From Pedobacter africanus (lineage in GTDB: Bacteria > Bacteroidota > Bacteroidia > Sphingobacteriales > Sphingobacteriaceae), in contig NZ_FWXT01000004.1 in the NCBI RefSeq assembly GCF_900176535.1, forward strand, positions 62,001-126,000: a stretch of DNA of 64,000 bases. Reading direction: 5' to 3'. The translations under genes and the position numbers were made by a program. Position 1 is the first letter of the stretch. Every line of letters starts with the position of its first letter. The notes under the pieces were generated by a model that saw only the letters and a program-made list of their open reading frames with translations, was not told where the DNA came from and ran no database searches. Positions 9,421 through 17,099 of this stretch are shown here, in pieces.

Positions 9421-11829
9421 CTATTTTGCGTTCTTCACATATTTGTCAAGCCAGGCATTCATCTCCCATAACATGTGGAGTATGTTTTCCTTGCCGCTGT
9501 AACTGTGCGATTCATAAGGCAGGAATACAAAGCGGGTAGTCCCCCCGAAGCCTTTAATGGCATTAAACAAACGTTCGCTGTTGATCGGGAAAGTACCAGG
9601 ATTGTTATCCGAATCGCCGTGGATGAGCAGCAAAGGCGTTTTGATCTTATTGGCATAACTGAAAGGACTCATTTCGTAATAAAGCTGTGGTGCTTCCCAA
9701 TAGGTGCGCTCCTCATTCTGAAAACCGAAGGGGGTAAGCGTCCGGTTATAGGCCCCGCTGCGGGCAATCCCCGCTTTAAACAGATTGGTATGGGCCAGCA
9801 GGTTGGCCGTCATAAATGCACCATAACTATGGCCCCCAACGGCAACCCGGTTCTTATCTGCCACACCCATATCCGAAAGCTTATGGATAGCAGCTTCCGC
9901 ATTCAGTTTAAGCTGCTCAACAAAAGTGTCGTTCGGCTTTTTACCTTCCGCAGCCACAACCGGCATTTCAGCATTGTCAAGCACCGCGTAACCCTGGGTC
10001 ACCCAATAAACAGGAGAAGCCCAGCTGATGACCGTAAAACGGTCTTTAGAGCCCCTGACCTGCGCTGCATCAGCCGCAGAGTTGAACTCACGGGGATATG
10101 CCCAGATCAGCAGGGGCAAAGCTTTGCCCTGGCCCGGGCCATAACCTTTAGGAAGATATAGATTGCCGGTAAGGTCTATGCCGTCTGCGCGCTTATACGA
10201 GATTTTCTCCCTGATCACGCCATCCAGTGCCGGGTAAGGGTTACTGAAATTGGTGATCTGCCGGTCGGCCACCCGTAGTACCAGGTTTTTGATGTAATAA
10301 TTCGGAACTTCTCTTTGGGACTCCCGCCGGGTCAGCAATACCAGCTTGGCCGGGTCTATCACATCAGTCACGTATTCGAATACCCCTTCCGCACAGCGCC
10401 AGATGACCTCGTTCTTTTTGGTTGTCAGGTCAAACTTAGCCAGAAAAGGCAGATCGCCCTTTGGTGATGAACCAGTGGTGTTGTTCATCAGTAATTTATG
10501 GCCATTGTCTACGGTTTGTACCACATAGCGTCCGTACTTGTTTTTTGTCGTTACCGGATTTCCGGGATCATTATAGGCATCTGTACTGTTTCCTTCATAT
10601 AAGGTTTCCAATGCTCCGCTTGCAGGGTTAAAATGGCTTACCCTCTGGCGTTGTTTGCTTCTTAAACCCTCTGTCACCAGGGCCAGACTGGCATCACCCC
10701 ATTGTGTTCCGCTGTAACGCATCTTTGTTTTGAACAGCTCCTTTGCTGTTCCGTTGAAGGGGGCGCTCAGCGCAAAAACCGCATCATGGAATTCCACATC
10801 TTTTTTGATGAGTCCGCTGTCCAAAGGCTGTGCCCAGGTCACTGTGGCTGCTTCATCGTCGCGCCAGTCAAACCTCCGCGGCACGTTTTGGGTATTGTCG
10901 TAGCCAGAGGGGGTACCTTCTGTTGAAGGCAGTTTGGCCAGTTCTTTGAGTACTTTTCCGTTCATATCGGTAATGGAAACTACAGCCGGGAAACCACCTG
11001 CCGATACCAGGTAAGAAAAAGGTTTTCTGATCGTCCTCACCAGCATATGGTTCTTATCGGGCGATAAGCTGATACTTCCATAAATGGCAGGCTTGCCTAT
11101 CGGTGTCTCCATACCGTTTTTGTTTTTAACAAGTTGTGAAGTTGCATAGAATTCAAATAGCTGCTCATCGTAAGGAGATTTGATCAGGTCCTGAAAAGTA
11201 GGGCTGGGTGCAGCCTTGCCCAGGTTCTGTTGTACCGTAGGGCCTTTCGGCATCAGCGGTTTTACAGGTGCGGCGCTGGCTGGTTTTATTGCAGTCCGGT
11301 ATAGCAAAGTGTTATTGTCCAGCCACATGGTACCCGCGCCCAATACCACGTTTAAAGGCTGCTTGTTTATTTTTTTTGCTTTCTGTGTTGCAACATCAAT
11401 CAGGTAAAGGTCGACCCCTTTTTTACCGGTATGTGTAAAAGAAATGGTCTTCTCATCTGGGCTCCAGCTTACATTTCCCGCATATAGGGGTTGTGGTAAG
11501 CCGCTAACCGCAAGTGTTTTATTGGTCTTGATGTTTTTGAGGCTAAAACTGCTGATGAATACCTGTCTGCTCGGTGAGTAGTTTTCAGGATTGATGCGCA
11601 AGCCTGCAATCCGGTATTCGGGAAGGGCAAGTTCCTCTACCGATGGGTAGGAATTGCGTCCGCTCAGCAGCATCCATTCTGCTTTACTGTCAAGGCTTAT
11701 TCCGGGCGTGGGTTTGGCCAGCAGCAGGTCGGCGATTTCCTTTGGCGGTAACTGATAATCTATAGCATCTTGTGCCTGAAGGGCAATGGTGCCTGTAAGC
11801 AGGTACAGGCTAAGCATCAATCTTTTCAT
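9421..11829 (-). CDS. Secreted S9 family peptidase (prolyl oligopeptidase / glutamyl endopeptidase-like)
   Basis: An 802-residue protein with a cleavable signal peptide (MKRLMLSLYLLTGTIALQAQ), an N-terminal beta-propeller (about residues 40-540) and a C-terminal alpha/beta-hydrolase domain. The nucleophile is Ser668 in GGHSYGAF; the Asp lies in LIHGDSDNN and the His in ESHSY. The layout resembles secreted glutamyl-type S9 endopeptidases and prolyl oligopeptidases, so a periplasmic role in peptide degradation is likely. I use ATG 11829; an in-frame TTG sits one codon earlier. A 9-bp inverted repeat lies just upstream. Confidence 0.88.
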   Translation of the reverse strand: MKRLMLSLYLLTGTIALQAQDAIDYQLPPKEIADLLLAKPTPGISLDSKAEWMLLSGRNSYPSVEELALPEYRIAGLRINPENYSPSRQVFISSFSLKNIKTNKTLAVSGLPQPLYAGNVSWSPDEKTISFTHTGKKGVDLYLIDVATQKAKKINKQPLNVVLGAGTMWLDNNTLLYRTAIKPASAAPVKPLMPKGPTVQQNLGKAAPSPTFQDLIKSPYDEQLFEFYATSQLVKNKNGMETPIGKPAIYGSISLSPDKNHMLVRTIRKPFSYLVSAGGFPAVVSITDMNGKVLKELAKLPSTEGTPSGYDNTQNVPRRFDWRDDEAATVTWAQPLDSGLIKKDVEFHDAVFALSAPFNGTAKELFKTKMRYSGTQWGDASLALVTEGLRSKQRQRVSHFNPASGALETLYEGNSTDAYNDPGNPVTTKNKYGRYVVQTVDNGHKLLMNNTTGSSPKGDLPFLAKFDLTTKKNEVIWRCAEGVFEYVTDVIDPAKLVLLTRRESQREVPNYYIKNLVLRVADRQITNFSNPYPALDGVIREKISYKRADGIDLTGNLYLPKGYGPGQGKALPLLIWAYPREFNSAADAAQVRGSKDRFTVISWASPVYWVTQGYAVLDNAEMPVVAAEGKKPNDTFVEQLKLNAEAAIHKLSDMGVADKNRVAVGGHSYGAFMTANLLAHTNLFKAGIARSGAYNRTLTPFGFQNEERTYWEAPQLYYEMSPFSYANKIKTPLLLIHGDSDNNPGTFPINSERLFNAIKGFGGTTRFVFLPYESHSYSGKENILHMLWEMNAWLDKYVKNAK

Positions 11830-11834
11830 CAAAA

Positions 11835-11856
11835 TAAGTTTAGAAAGCTAAACTTA
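11835..11856. repeat. Perfect 9-bp inverted repeat at the S9 peptidase start
   Basis: TAAGTTTAG, spacer AAAG, CTAAACTTA: a perfect palindrome 5 bp upstream of the ATG of the S9 peptidase gene. It could be an operator or a 5'-leader hairpin. Each arm also resembles a -7 element (TAAGTTTA). Confidence 0.5.
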
Positions 11857-11909
11857 CACAATGTTCAGGTCAGATAGGACTGGTTTATATCAAAATATTG
11901 ATACAAAGA

Positions 11910-12854
11910 CTATTTGTTGCAGATCAGTAAATTGGATTGTCCTAAGCGCTGGCAGCCCCTGCTGGCAGGAACAGCCACATCACCAACAGGAAGGTAACGC
12001 ACGGTACCCGCCTTTTTCGGCACATAGATCACTACTTCGGTCTGCGAATAAGAATGGGGCAGGTATTTAATGTAATACCCATCCGGGTGCAGGCCCCAGA
12101 TCCCGCTCGGAAAGTCAGCATTCGCCGGAGCAACACCGCCAAGCATGGCCAGGCTTTCAATCTGGTCATAGGATGCATTGGCCTGGTACATCATTCCCCT
12201 TATTTTGTTCTCTATCTCTATTACGGTTTTAGCTGGCTCCGGAAGGTTGTTCGTTAACTTAGCCATGGCCTCGCCCGATAAGTAGTCTACCAGTGTATTG
12301 CCCAGGGCCGACAGGTCGTCCTTATTCAACAGCTTTGCAGCTGCCAGCTGCAGATCGGGCGGCAACTTGCTGAAATTGGTTTTAGCCACAATAGCCCACA
12401 ACAGCAGCTGAACTTTACGCTGTTCAATTTCAGGATGCTGTTCCCAGTTTGCGATCAATGTTCTGGCTATTTTTTCTTTGGGTCCGGCAAGTGGGGCAAA
12501 CAGGTAACCATTGCCTTTGTCGGGGCCATAAGTCCCTGCCTGCAGGCAAAAGCTCTTGAATGTCCCGGTATAAAATCCTGGTTTCAGTAAAAAGCCTTCA
12601 GCGGCAGTATAATTGGCCATTAATGCGCATAGCTGTTTTTTTACCGAATCGGTACCAAAGTTTACTGGCAAAGTTTCTTTTTTATTACAATCGTCAAAAT
12701 TGGTAGTAATGGGTTGGGCCTGAAGCAGCTTCAGCTGTTTGTTGTTCAGCAGCGAAGAAGCTCCGCTGTTGATCGCGTCCTTTAATTTTCCAAACTGGGC
12801 ATATGTGCCCACCGATACACAAAGCAGCAGGAGCAGGACAATGGTCTTTTTCAT
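11910..12854 (-). CDS. Secreted protein of unknown function
   Basis: A 314-residue protein with a clear signal peptide (cleavage after VGTYAQ), so it is exported. I do not recognise a domain. The mature part is mixed hydrophilic and mostly helical-looking, with scattered cysteines. Near the C-terminus there is a short region rich in beta-formers (EVVIYVPKK, RYLPVGDV). It lies 80 bp upstream of the S9 peptidase gene and 71 bp downstream of the hybrid kinase gene on the same strand, so cotranscription is possible. A -7 element TAAATTTG is at 12890-12897 (minus strand), which suggests its own promoter. Confidence 0.75.
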   Translation of the reverse strand: MKKTIVLLLLLCVSVGTYAQFGKLKDAINSGASSLLNNKQLKLLQAQPITTNFDDCNKKETLPVNFGTDSVKKQLCALMANYTAAEGFLLKPGFYTGTFKSFCLQAGTYGPDKGNGYLFAPLAGPKEKIARTLIANWEQHPEIEQRKVQLLLWAIVAKTNFSKLPPDLQLAAAKLLNKDDLSALGNTLVDYLSGEAMAKLTNNLPEPAKTVIEIENKIRGMMYQANASYDQIESLAMLGGVAPANADFPSGIWGLHPDGYYIKYLPHSYSQTEVVIYVPKKAGTVRYLPVGDVAVPASRGCQRLGQSNLLICNK

Positions 12855-12889
12855 AGCAATAAGTTAAATAGATGATGATAATTCTGCAC

Positions 12890-12897
12890 CAAATTTA
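12890..12897 (-). promoter_or_regulatory. Candidate -7 element for the unknown secreted protein gene
   Basis: On the minus strand this reads TAAATTTG, matching TAnnTTTG, about 35 nt upstream of the ATG at 12854. No clear -33 element was assigned. Confidence 0.35.
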
Positions 12898-12925
12898 ACA
12901 TTGTTTTCTATTATCCCACAAAAAA

Positions 12926-15289
12926 TTACACCCGGAATATGTGGTGTAAGACCTTTCTGTACAGTTCATCCGGTAAAAAAGGTTTGATCACCATATCGTT
13001 AATCCCCGCTTCTTTTACACGTTGTGCAATTTCATCAGGCAGGTTTGCCGTGAGGGCAATAATGGGCGTGGTTACCCCATTTTTACGCATCCTGCTGGAT
13101 GATTCATAGCCATCCATCACCGGCATGTGCAGATCCATCAGCACCAGCTTGTGTTTGTTTACATCCAGTTTTTCCAATGCTTCCTGTCCGTTCAGGGCCA
13201 CATCAATGGCAGCACCCCAGCGTTCCAGGTATCTTTGCGCCACCAGTACGTTCATCAGATTGTCTTCCACCAGTAAGATATGGATATCGGTAAGCGGTTT
13301 CTCATTTTCTTTTGGCAGCTGCTCTATGTTGTGCTGCTTCAGCATTTTTGTGCTTTTGTCAAAAGTCTGGATAAAATAGAACGTAGAACCCCGGCCCTCA
13401 TCACTGATGAGGTTTAATGAAGCGTTTTGTAGTTCAAGAATTCTTTTACAGATAGACAGACCCAGCCCGGTGCCGCCAAAACCGCGAGAGGTAGAAGAAT
13501 CTGCCTGGGTAAACCTGTCAAAAATCACTTTTTGCTTATCCTTTGAAATTCCTATTCCCGTATCTCTAACCTGTATATTTAAAGTTACCGTGCTTTCCGT
13601 CTGTGCAGCAACCATTACACGTACCTGTACGGATCCCTGGTTGGTAAATTTTATGGCATTATGTACCAGATTGGTGATGACCTGTGATGTCCGGGTAGGG
13701 TCGCCCATGAGTTTGTGCTTTAAAGCCCTGTCCACATCCAGTGTCAGCTCAATGCCCTTATCATGGGCCGAGGTTTGCAAACCTGAAACAATGTTGGCTG
13801 CAATAGAGCAAATGTCCATTTCAATATGTTCAAATGCCACTTTCCCTGCTTCAATCTTATTGTAGTCCAGAATGTCATTTACAATGGAAAGTAAGTTGTT
13901 GGCCGAAAAGAGCATCACATCCAGCTGCTCTTTCTGATCTTTTCGGGGCTCATTCTTGAGCAGCATATGGCTCATACCGATTACCGCATTTAACGGTGTT
14001 CTGATCTCATGGCTCATGGTGCTCAGAAACTCACTTTTTGCTTTCAGTCCCTGTTCCGCTTCCGCCCTGGCTTTTTTCTGTTCAAAGGAAACACGGTGCG
14101 ACAGGATCAGCGACTGTAAAAAGAAAAAAGTAATGTAGAAGATGAAACCAATCAGCTGGTACGCAGGAATGATGGACCAGTAATGCAATAGCGAAATGGC
14201 AAAAACAGGCATCAAAGCAAATGAACTCATTAAAGTATAAATGGCACCAGGTCTTTTTCGCATATAGGCCAGCATATAAACATAAGGCACATAGACCAGG
14301 CAAAAAAGCATCACCGCCAGGAAAGGATTGATCAGCTGGGTAAAATAAACGGGCTGAAGAAAAATGCTGAGCAATGAAAAGCTAAAACAGAGGGCACTTA
14401 TGGCATGGATTACATACGGACTAACTTCCGCCGGATAAAGATAACGTGTGTACAACGCAAATAATCCGATTCCGCAGAACAGACTGAAATATTCTATACG
14501 AATAGCCCGGTACCAGTTCAGGTTGGGAACTACGGTATGCAGTACATAGTTGTCTATACCAATGATCCTGTAACTGTAAACTATGGAGAAAAATGCAAAT
14601 AACAAAATGGCCTTATCCCTGTTGCCCATCAGGTAGAGCCCCAAAAAGAAGAGACCGCCCATCATCAAACAGCCGGTAAGCAGGAGGTCAATTGCTTCTG
14701 ATTGCTTCCTTTTTAAAATGATGTTTCCCTTGTCGCCTATTGCAATAACTTTCTTTACCCCGCCCTTGCTGTGTGCAAAATTGGCTACCTGCAATAAGAG
14801 TTGCAAGGTATCGCTGCCATGCGGGACTTCTATAATCTTTTGTTCAAAGTAAGGTACAAAGCCTTTTGCAGATTTGCTTACATTTCCGTTCGAGGCCACT
14901 TCAGCCCCGTTGATGAAGAGTTTATAGGCCGAATATACCTCCGGCATGCTGATGCGCAATGAGGTACTCTTTTTTGGTAAAAATACGGTAAGCTTATAGG
15001 TCGCATATCCAAACGAAGGGTAGCTTTTGCCGGCAATCTTATCTGTCCACCTGTAAGGAAAATTCACCAGCACGCCATTTGCAGGAACAGTATCCTCCGG
15101 CCCGATCAGCTGCTTCCAGTAAAAAAGCCATTGCCCGTTTAACGCAACTTTGTCGTTCAGTGTTTGTCCGCGCAGGTCAATAACGCCCCCCTTTGCAACA
15201 GGAATTGTTGCGTTTCTGGTGGCGAAACTATAAGTTGTCAAGCAGCAAAGCAAGAGCAATGTGCTGTAAAAATACCCCCTGGCCCTCAT
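12926..15289 (-). CDS. 7TM-DISM hybrid sensor histidine kinase with receiver domain
   Basis: A 787-residue hybrid kinase. From the N-terminus it has a signal peptide (to about residue 23), a periplasmic carbohydrate-binding-like 7TMR-DISM extracellular domain (about 30-185), seven transmembrane helices (about 190-395), a HisKA domain with His427 in STMSHEIRTPLNAV, and an HATPase domain with the N-box (LVHNAIKF) and G-boxes (DTGIGIS, GGTGLGLSI). A C-terminal receiver domain carries the phospho-acceptor Asp719 in LVLMDLHMP. Signal sensing in the periplasm would drive an intramolecular His-to-Asp relay. I chose ATG 15289 over the upstream in-frame TTG at 15310 because it gives a normal signal peptide. 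No output protein is adjacent. Confidence 0.92.
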   Translation of the reverse strand: MRARGYFYSTLLLLCCLTTYSFATRNATIPVAKGGVIDLRGQTLNDKVALNGQWLFYWKQLIGPEDTVPANGVLVNFPYRWTDKIAGKSYPSFGYATYKLTVFLPKKSTSLRISMPEVYSAYKLFINGAEVASNGNVSKSAKGFVPYFEQKIIEVPHGSDTLQLLLQVANFAHSKGGVKKVIAIGDKGNIILKRKQSEAIDLLLTGCLMMGGLFFLGLYLMGNRDKAILLFAFFSIVYSYRIIGIDNYVLHTVVPNLNWYRAIRIEYFSLFCGIGLFALYTRYLYPAEVSPYVIHAISALCFSFSLLSIFLQPVYFTQLINPFLAVMLFCLVYVPYVYMLAYMRKRPGAIYTLMSSFALMPVFAISLLHYWSIIPAYQLIGFIFYITFFFLQSLILSHRVSFEQKKARAEAEQGLKAKSEFLSTMSHEIRTPLNAVIGMSHMLLKNEPRKDQKEQLDVMLFSANNLLSIVNDILDYNKIEAGKVAFEHIEMDICSIAANIVSGLQTSAHDKGIELTLDVDRALKHKLMGDPTRTSQVITNLVHNAIKFTNQGSVQVRVMVAAQTESTVTLNIQVRDTGIGISKDKQKVIFDRFTQADSSTSRGFGGTGLGLSICKRILELQNASLNLISDEGRGSTFYFIQTFDKSTKMLKQHNIEQLPKENEKPLTDIHILLVEDNLMNVLVAQRYLERWGAAIDVALNGQEALEKLDVNKHKLVLMDLHMPVMDGYESSSRMRKNGVTTPIIALTANLPDEIAQRVKEAGINDMVIKPFLPDELYRKVLHHIFRV

Positions 15290-15353
15290 AGGAATGATTA
15301 AAATCCTCAATTAAAAAAATGACCGTAATTAGGTAATGATTTTAATTAGGGCG

Positions 15354-15361
15354 CAAATATA
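15354..15361 (-). promoter_or_regulatory. Candidate -7 element for the hybrid kinase gene
   Basis: The minus strand reads TATATTTG, a full match to TAnnTTTG, about 65 nt upstream of the ATG at 15289. A -33 element is not obvious, which fits an activator-dependent promoter (see the site at 15405-15420). Confidence 0.5.
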
Positions 15362-15404
15362 TAGTAATTAAAGAGTTAATGACTCAATAATTTAATAAAA
15401 TTCC

Positions 15405-15420
15405 TGTGATTTTAATCACA
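15405..15420. promoter_or_regulatory. CRP/FNR-type palindrome TGTGA-N6-TCACA
   Basis: TGTGATTTTAATCACA is symmetric over 7-bp arms and matches the CRP/FNR consensus exactly. Its centre is about 55 bp upstream of the -7 element at 15354-15361, close to the -61.5 position used by class I activators. The likely regulated gene is the hybrid kinase; the VOC gene ends 72 bp to the right and points towards this site. Confidence 0.5.
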
Positions 15421-15491
15421 AAATATCCCGATCCTTTGTTTTTTGTATAGTATTAAGTGAATCGGTTGGGCCAGGGGGCATGCGGGTTCAT

Positions 15492-15923
15492 TTATTTCTG
15501 CTGTTGAGCTTCATTGTAGCTGATCATCCATTGCGTGCCGAATTTATCCGCCGTTATCCCGAAATAGTCGCCCCAGAACATATCTGCCATCGGCATTTCT
15601 ATTTTTCCACCTTCAGATAAAGCTGCAAATATCCTGTCCGCATCTGTTTTGCTCTTTACACCCAGTGACAGGTAGAAGTTATTGCCTAAAGTTAGTTTTT
15701 GCCCCAGGGATTCCAGTGTGTCCGTCGCCATCAGTACCGTTCCGCCCGGAAGCTGCAGCGACATGTGGCAGATCTTGTGTTTGTCCTGCTCGGGGGTCTG
15801 GTCATCAGGCATATCGCTAAAACGCATCACCATGGTGATTTCCCCGCCAATTACAGATTTGTAAAAATTAAAAGCTTCTTCGGTTGTTCCCGGAAAGTTC
15901 AGATAAGGGTTAAGCGTAATCAT
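15492..15923 (-). CDS. VOC-superfamily (PhnB/glyoxalase-like) protein
   Basis: A 143-residue protein of the PhnB-like VOC family. It shows the paired beta-alpha-beta-beta-beta modules: LNPYLNFPGTTEEAFNFYKSVIGGE at the start (shortened here: NPYLNFPGTTEEAFNFY) and MADMFWGDYFGITADKFGTQW-type residues at the end. These proteins are annotated as 3-demethylubiquinone-methyltransferase-like but most have no known reaction. It is cytoplasmic and divergent from the GlxA-type regulator gene, a common pairing for small VOC proteins. A -7 element TACCTTTG lies at 15963-15970 on the minus strand, about 40 nt upstream. Confidence 0.85.
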   Translation of the reverse strand: MITLNPYLNFPGTTEEAFNFYKSVIGGEITMVMRFSDMPDDQTPEQDKHKICHMSLQLPGGTVLMATDTLESLGQKLTLGNNFYLSLGVKSKTDADRIFAALSEGGKIEMPMADMFWGDYFGITADKFGTQWMISYNEAQQQK

Positions 15924-15962
15924 AACTGTAAGTTTTGTTTCAAGTTCTGTTTGTTACCTATA

Positions 15963-15970
15963 CAAAGGTA
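15963..15970 (-). promoter_or_regulatory. Candidate -7 element for the VOC gene
   Basis: The minus strand reads TACCTTTG, matching TAnnTTTG, 39 nt from the ATG at 15923. Confidence 0.4.
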
Positions 15971-16018
15971 GTGTCGCTAAACCAATAGCCGGGGGTGTCA
16001 ATCCGCCAATATAAGGGG

Positions 16019-16049
16019 TTGACTGCGACATATTTTTACACTAATTTTG
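16019..16049 (+). promoter_or_regulatory. Promoter of the GlxA-type regulator gene
   Basis: TTG at 16019-16021, a 20-bp spacer, then TAATTTTG at 16042-16049: a good Bacteroidota -33/-7 promoter. Only 5 nt separate the -7 element from the ATG at 16055, so the mRNA is probably leaderless or nearly so. Confidence 0.6.
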
Positions 16050-16054
16050 ATAAC

Positions 16055-17038
16055 ATGAAGCACATATCAGTTTTGGTTCCAAAAGGTGCCACTGCCTTAA
16101 GTTGCATAGAAGGCCCTTTTATTTTATTCAACAGAGTAAACGATTTTCTGGCCGCTATGGGCAAGCCACCAATGTTCATCGTACAGCTGGTGGGCCTGAG
16201 CAAGGACGCTCAGGTATACGACAGGCTGTTCAGGGTGTCGCCCGACCTGGTCATTGCCGATGTCTACAAAACTGATCTCATCATCATACCTGCGGTAAAC
16301 GGAGATATGGAAAAGGTGATTGAAGATAACACGGATTTCCTGCCCTGGATTGCTGCGCAGCACAAAGCGGGTGCCGAAGTGGCCAGCTTATGCGTAGGCG
16401 CATTCCTGCTGGCTGCAACCGGACTCGTCAACGGAAAACGCTGTGCCACACACTGGCTGTCAGCCCATCATTTCAGCAAAATGTTCCCCCAGATAGAAAT
16501 GGTGTCCGACAAGGTGGTTACCGATGAAAACGGGATCTATTCCAGCGGAGGGGCAAACTCTTTCTGGAACCTCTTGCTCTACCTCGTCGAAAAATATACT
16601 GATCGTGAGATGGCGATCCTTTGTTCAAAGTATTTTGCCATAGAGATAGACAGGAGCAGCCAGTCGTCTTTTATCATGTTTAAAGGGCAGCGCGACCATC
16701 AGGACGAATCCATTAAAAAGGCTCAGGACTTTATAGAACTTAATTTTCAGGACAAGATCAGTGTAGACCAGTTATCGGACATGCTGGCCATAGGCCGAAG
16801 GAGCTTTGAGCGCCGCTTTAAAAAGGCAACCACCAATACCGTTGCCGAATACATCCAGAGGGTAAAGATTGAAGCCGCAAAGAAAGATTTTGAGACCAGC
16901 CGCAAGAACATTACCGAAGTAATGTGCGATGTAGGTTATTCTGATACCAAGGCCTTCCGTACCATCTTTAAGAAAAATACCGGCTTATCGCCTATAGAAT
17001 ACAGAAATAAATACAATAAAGAGGCCCTGGTTTTATAA
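16055..17038 (+). CDS. GlxA-family AraC-type transcriptional regulator (DJ-1/PfpI + HTH)
   Basis: A 327-residue regulator. The N-terminal DJ-1/PfpI-like domain (about residues 1-185) has the nucleophile-elbow region EVASLCVGAFLLA. The C-terminal AraC HTH domain (about 225-325) has two helix-turn-helix motifs and the typical end GYSDTKAFRTIFKKNTGLSPIEYR (in part: SDTKAFRTIFKK). Such proteins sense small molecules or lack enzyme activity and regulate nearby genes; the divergent VOC gene is the obvious candidate target. I use ATG 16055 rather than the in-frame GTG at 15995, because a good promoter overlaps the intervening 60 bp and the family normally starts with KHISVLVPKG. Confidence 0.88.
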   Translation: MKHISVLVPKGATALSCIEGPFILFNRVNDFLAAMGKPPMFIVQLVGLSKDAQVYDRLFRVSPDLVIADVYKTDLIIIPAVNGDMEKVIEDNTDFLPWIAAQHKAGAEVASLCVGAFLLAATGLVNGKRCATHWLSAHHFSKMFPQIEMVSDKVVTDENGIYSSGGANSFWNLLLYLVEKYTDREMAILCSKYFAIEIDRSSQSSFIMFKGQRDHQDESIKKAQDFIELNFQDKISVDQLSDMLAIGRRSFERRFKKATTNTVAEYIQRVKIEAAKKDFETSRKNITEVMCDVGYSDTKAFRTIFKKNTGLSPIEYRNKYNKEALVL

Positions 17039-17065
17039 AAGCAGCCGGCTTGTAATTTATTTGCG

Positions 17066-17073
17066 TAAATTTG
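17066..17073 (+). promoter_or_regulatory. Candidate -7 element for the helicase-like gene
   Basis: TAAATTTG matches TAnnTTTG. Because it lies after the TTG at 17061 and before the GTG at 17100, it supports the GTG as the true start. Confidence 0.45.
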
Positions 17074-17099
17074 CGGCTTCATCAAATTATAAAGATACT

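Noticed and set aside
9475..10161. 228-residue plus-strand ORF
   Set aside because: It is antisense to the catalytic domain of the S9 peptidase.
15995..16054. GTG start giving a 20-residue longer GlxA-type regulator
   Set aside because: The added residues are not family-like, and the stretch contains the promoter TTG-N20-TAATTTTG.
17061..17099. TTG start of the helicase-like gene
   Set aside because: A -7 element lies at 17066-17073 inside the extra codons; GTG 17100 gives the conserved beginning.
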